Shown here: positions 59,600-64,000 of the stretch, in pieces
How positions within the stretch are numbered: position 1 is the first letter of the stretch
How the letters are laid out: each line of letters starts with the position of its first letter
Assembly: GCA_009599575.1 (NCBI GenBank)
Contig: VWND01000009.1
Coordinates: forward strand, 1,054,001-1,118,000
Direction: 5' to 3'
Source: Blumeriella jaapii
Lineage: Eukaryota; Ascomycota; Leotiomycetes; Helotiales; Drepanopezizaceae
DNA: 64,000 nt
Translations under genes and position numbers: made by a program
Notes under the pieces: model-generated
The model's input: only the letters and a program-made list of their open reading frames with translations
Told to the model about the DNA's origin: nothing
The model's database searches: none

Positions 59600-61050
59600 T
59601 TCAGCTTTATTAAAAAGATTTATTTCTGCTTCCGTCGATCCGAAGTAAATCGCTTCGTATTTGTTAATATAGCAAATACTATTATTTATACAAAAATTAA
59701 ATGCTTTGCATTCAAAGCGAATATAAGATTTTTCGCAATAAATCTCTTTATTATTACAGAATTTATATTTAAAGCCACGAAATTTATTTTAATAATTACC
59801 TTTACTATTTTAATAATCGCGATTTTGGTTTCCGCGTTAATTTCCTTTTTTTTTTTAATAATCGTTATTATAATTAATATTTCGCTGGTTTTAATCGCTA
59901 ACACGGAAAAGTTGCTATTAAGCAGCTATTATTCTTACGGTGATTTGACGAAGCTAATCGCTTCGCGTATTTTAAAAGGAATAATTATAATAAAAGCTAT
60001 TTTAATCGTTTTTATTATTCGAATTAACGTAAAAGAATTTCTTTTGCTATTATATAAAACCTTCGACTTTGCTTTAAAATCCTTGAATTTTAATGTCGGT
60101 AAATTTTAATACGAGAATTTCGATATTCTTATCAAGCTTTTCCAAGCCAGTAGGTTTTGCAAAACGATTAAATAATATAATAATTAGCTGTCTTTTAGCG
60201 ATTTCGGTAATTTTTAATAGCTGGGTATATTTTTGCATTAAAGCTTCCACGTCTTTTTTGTAAATAGGAAAGGGCGATTTCTTTTAGTTTATAGCTTCGA
60301 TAATACGTTCGCTTTGGTTTTGTTTAAAAACGAATTTTACAAATTTGAAATATTAATCGAAAATTTCAAAATCTTATTTATCAATTTTAAAATATTTAAT
60401 GGTTTTGTTACGAATGCTAATTAAAAGGCCAAATAAAAACAATCTTTTTTGCTCGATTTCGTTTAAAACCTTTTTATTAACGAAAACGTTAAAAACTTTC
60501 GTATAAATACGATAATAAGCCTTGAGTTTTTTAGCTTAGCGAATTATCATAACAAATTGTTTAAAAAAAGCGATAGTATTGCGAATTTGCTAGCGATCGT
60601 AATTTCGGAATTCCGATTTCAAAACTTTAACTAGCTTACGCTAATCTCGAGCCTTAATAGCTTTTTATTTATTTATCGATTTAATAATATTTTTAATAAT
60701 TGAGTCATAATAGCGAAAAAGTTTATCGAACATTTCAATTTTAAAGATTTCGAAATCCTTATAGGTTTTTTTATATTTTTCGATAAAATCGGTAACGTTG
60801 GCGCTACTAAATAAAAATGCATCAGGAAAGCCAAAAGCATGCGGCTTCGCATAAAAAAACGAAAAGCGTCGTTATTTATAGTATTAGCGAAAATATTAAT
60901 AAAATTTAAATTAAATAAATAAGTGTTTTCTGAAATTGCAGGTTAAAGGTTTTTAGCGTAAGAAAAATCGTTTTTAATAAAAAAGCTATCAAAAAAATCT
61001 TTGTGTTTTTTAAAAAAATTAAATAAAATAAAATTGCGTTTAAACATTTA
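59600..61050 (-). pseudogene. B3 gag remnant
   Basis: Collinear with B1 gag. The knuckle region lies near 59710-59790 and capsid-like residues (NVTDFIEK at about 60790) farther right. The plus-strand open frame 59594-60109 covers the same DNA but is its antisense. Confidence 0.65.
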
Positions 61051-61623
61051 AATAATATATTAAAAAACTTGTTTTTTAGTAAATTAATTGGGTTAATATA
61101 ATATTGCTATATAATCCACGGTTTCGATATTTCGTAGCTCAGGCCAATATACGTACAGCCATTTTTTTATTATTTTTAATAAAAAGCCGCAAATTGTAAT
61201 TGCTATAATCACAAAGCGTAAGATCAGAAGGTTAAGTTTTCGCCAGGCGTTTGACTAAGAAAAATCTAGTTTAAAAAGGCCGAGCGCAGCGGTCGAAACG
61301 TATAAATCAATATTCGATTTGTTTTTTTTAAACAAAAAAGCGACTTTCGAGCTTTAAATTTCGCACGGTTTAAAATTGCCTAACCGTAATTTCAAACGTT
61401 TCTAAAATGTATTGCATTTTTATAATTTAATAATTATGCGCAAAATAAAAAAAACTATTAAAAATCTTTTATATAATGCAATTGCGAACAATATCATATA
61501 AGAGGTTTTTCAAGCCGTAATAGCGAAATATCGAAATCGGCCTTAATTGTAAATTTGAAAAATGCATCGGCGAATATATAAAAACGAAACACCGAAGTTT
61601 GAATTTCTGCGTAAGTTATTAAA

Positions 61624-61890
61624 TGTAAAAATAGATAGGAAAACCAAACTGATACGGCCATATATCGGTAGGTAAAATAGTCTAGGGAATTCCTAGAAAA
61701 AACTGAAGAAAAGAAAAAAAGAATAAATAAAAGTATAAATTAAATTGCGTGCTTATAATACTATTTAAGGGGATGCTTTGCTTTTATACCTGTTAAAGAT
61801 AGTCAATGGCAGGGGGTCTCGGAGGGGTCCATGCCTCGATTATAGCTAAAACTACCAATTCCTATTAATACAAGGTATCACCGTTTTACA
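61624..61890 (-). repeat. right (5') LTR of B3
   Basis: Best-preserved family B LTR: TGTAAAAATAG at the left, CACCGTTTTACA at the right, giving TGTAAAA/TTTTACA inverted ends. Its last ~90 bp have escaped most RIP changes (GGGGGTCTCGGAGGGGTCCA). Confidence 0.92.
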
Positions 61891-61894
61891 ATAA

Positions 61895-64000
61895 CGTTAA
61901 TTTTTTTTATAATTAAATCGTAATACGCCGCGTAATAATATACGTGAAAATAATAAAACTTGCCGTTTTTTTTAGCGTTAATATTATTCGTAAAAACGAA
62001 ATTAAAAAATCGGAGTTTTTCAGCGAAAAAAAATTCGAATAAAAACGGATTATCGTTTTTAAAAGTTTTTTTTATTTGCTTTAACGTATTATATTTGCAA
62101 TTTTCCGAAAAAAGCTTAATTTAATTTTCGTTCGAAATAAAAAAAAAAAAGCTAACGGATTTATTTGATTTTTATATAAAAATATCGAAATAAAACTTTT
62201 AAATCGTAACGTCGTCGAAAGCGAAAGTTTTAAGCAAAATAATTTAATTTTGTATTTTTTATATAATTTTTTCGCGATAATTTCGATATTTTTTTTTAGG
62301 CTTTTTCGGTCGAATCGTATAATAATCGAAATTTTAAATATTTTTATTAAAATTTAAAATATTAGCGATAATAATACGACGTTTTTAAACGCGGCAAGCG
62401 TTTTTAATATTTACGTATTTAGTTTCGAAAAATCAGATTTAAAATCGTTTGAATTTTTTTTTTTTCGAAATACCGAGGTTTTTTAAATTTAATTTTATAA
62501 AATCGTCGCGTTTTTTATTAATTAATTTAAAAATTATAGCTCGGCGTCGATTTCCGGCTGTTTTTATTCGCGGTGCTTTTTTTATTAGCGACGCGAATAG
62601 TTTTTTTTTCCAAATAAAAAAAGTTTCGGAAATATCGGCGCGCTTTTTTGCGTTTTTTGTTTTTACTTTTTTCGAAATCGTTTTTATAAATATAATAAAT
62701 TTTTTATATTCGAATAATCGATTATTTGCTATTACGCTTTTGATTTCGTTTTCGAATTCGTTTTCGATAATTAAAAATAAAAATCGTCGAGTTGTTTTAG
62801 CTGTTTTAAAAATATTAATTATTACCGCGTATGTTTTTTCGAATTAAACGAAAATAATATTATTTTTTTTGTTTTTTTCGTCGTCGTAAATTTAAAATAT
62901 CGGAATAGCGTTGTTTTTTTTTTCGGTATAAAAATATCGCATTTAGCGACGTTTAGTTTTTTGCTTTGAAAAAAAATTAAATTTAAAATTTCGCAGCCGA
63001 TTAAAATTTCTTTTAGCGATTGCATAGCGTCGTCGATTAATTTGCAAACAGCTGTAAAAAAACTTATAAACCTGCGAGCCTTTAGGTTATTAGTTTTTAA
63101 AGTTTGCGTTTTAAAAATATAAGCGTTTAGTATTCAAATTTTTTTTTTAATAAAAGTAATAATTTCGAAAAAGCGAGCGAAATGCCGAAATAAAATAATA
63201 TCGGTGATTTTATTAAAAACGTATTTTTAAATTTTTTTTTTCGTTGATTTAACAGAAAGCGCAAAATTCGGTCTGTTATTTTTTTTTTGTTATTTCGAAT
63301 TTTTTTTGCTCCGGCGAAAGCTTTTAAAACGTTATCGTAATTTAGCAGAAACTTATCGTAATTAAGGTTTTTGCGAACGAATTCAGCTTTAACGAAGCTT
63401 TTGTAATCGAATAAAAATTCGTTAACGTTTTTAATTATTATATCGAATTGTTTTATAAATGTTTTTACGAAAGCAGTTTATTAATTTAAAATAGCGGTAT
63501 TATATGCTTGCTTAAATTCGAAAAAATTACGTATAATAATTTCGTTTTAAAATAAATTAAAAATAAGTTTGTTAGATTTAGCAACGCTTTGCTTAGAAAA
63601 CGATATAATATCGATGGGTTTATTAATTAAAAAAGTATATTATATTTGTTAAAAAATAGTTAAAAAAAAGTACGGAGATTATAAAATATTTGTATTTAAA
63701 AATCACGGAAATCCGCATATTATTTTTTTAATAAATTATAATTATTTAAGCAGGCATTTGTTCAGAATAACGAAAAAAATAAATAATGCCGAAAATAACA
63801 AATAATAAAATGCATAAAAAATAGTTTTCGTAAAATATGCGAGTAATATAAATATATTAAATATGCGACTTAAATATATACAAAGTTTTTGTTTTGATAA
63901 ACAAAAATACAATTAAACAAAAAAATATATAATAAATATTTTAAATAATATAAAAAAAGGTTTTAAAAATAAATAATATATATAAAATAAAATGATTAAA
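61895..64000 (-). mobile_element. family B copy B2, continuation to window end
   Basis: Continues B2 from the point broken by B3 (GTTAATTTTTTTTATAATTA...). Contains the N-terminal half of the extra ORF (63480-61900, including minus-strand 63025-62822 with KEILIGCEILNLIFFQ) and the AT-rich spacer. The element runs off the window. Confidence 0.88.

Larger units (their letters stand above)
50593..61890 (-). mobile_element. family B copy B3, complete, nested in B2
   Basis: LTRs 50593-50860 and 61624-61890. The four bases ATAA lie just outside both ends (50589-50592 and 61891-61894), and the broken B2 sequence continues in register on both sides. Length 11,298 bp. It is the only uninterrupted copy and gives the family's full map: extra ORF about 50970-54120, spacer to 54740, integrase 54740-56400, RNase H 56480-56840, reverse transcriptase 57200-58250, protease 58490-59032, gag 59600-61050, all minus strand. 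Confidence 0.9.

Noticed and set aside
59594..60109. Plus-strand open frame of 171 codons
   Set aside because: Antisense to family B gag; hydrophobic composition is a by-product of AT-rich sequence.
15781..64000. Centromere or mitochondrial DNA as an explanation for the AT-rich block
   Set aside because: Contains degraded nuclear Ty3/Gypsy elements with RIP signature and no mitochondrial genes; a centromere cannot be excluded but nothing specific supports it.

Overview
The window reads as nuclear DNA of a filamentous ascomycete (Pezizomycotina). The protein-coding genes have 48-85 nt introns with CTAAC/CTGAC-like branch points. They encode typical fungal orthologues: TFIIF beta, COP9 subunit 4 and Mps1 kinase. 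The second part carries the classic footprint of repeat-induced point mutation (RIP): CpA/TpG pairs almost gone, TpA in excess, CpG kept, and Gln/Trp codons turned into stops. A leotiomycete-like fungus is my guess only; nothing here fixes the class.

Region 1 (1-15.78 kb) is ordinary gene space. In order: a five-finger CCCH zinc-finger protein (minus); TFIIF beta subunit (plus, divergent from the first); COP9 signalosome subunit 4 (plus); Mps1/TTK spindle-checkpoint kinase (plus); a 2.5-kb gene-free gap; a six-exon Baeyer-Villiger-type flavin monooxygenase (plus); and a small Cys/His-rich protein of unknown function (minus). Housekeeping genes lie on the far side from the repeats. The two accessory-looking genes lie nearest the AT-rich block.

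Region 2 (15.78-64 kb) is a gene-free AT-rich block made almost entirely of RIP-destroyed LTR retrotransposons. I could resolve their borders from LTR ends and target-site duplications (TSDs). Family A (6.4 kb, LTR 263-269 bp, chromodomain Ty3/Gypsy): copy A1 (plus) spans 16542-29370 with TSD GGGGG and is interrupted by copy A2 (22691-29105, minus, TSD AATAT) three bases inside A1's 3' LTR. Then comes a dimeric minisatellite (29687-30190). Family B (11.3 kb, LTR ~267 bp, Ty3/Gypsy on the minus strand, with an extra ~3-kb open frame after integrase): copy B1 (30299-48951) is interrupted by one element of family C (36137-43487, 7.35 kb, LTR 413 bp, chromovirus, plus, TSD AAATT). B1 shares its right LTR with copy B2, and B2 is interrupted by the complete copy B3 (50593-61890, TSD ATAA) before continuing to the window edge.

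The most interesting points are: the fully resolved nest-in-nest history; a family-B ORF downstream of pol that I cannot assign; a ~36-bp hairpin-forming motif recurring in two different families; and the survival of unmutated sequence at the outer ends of the elements. No intact transposon gene remains. No rRNA, tRNA or CRISPR was recognised.
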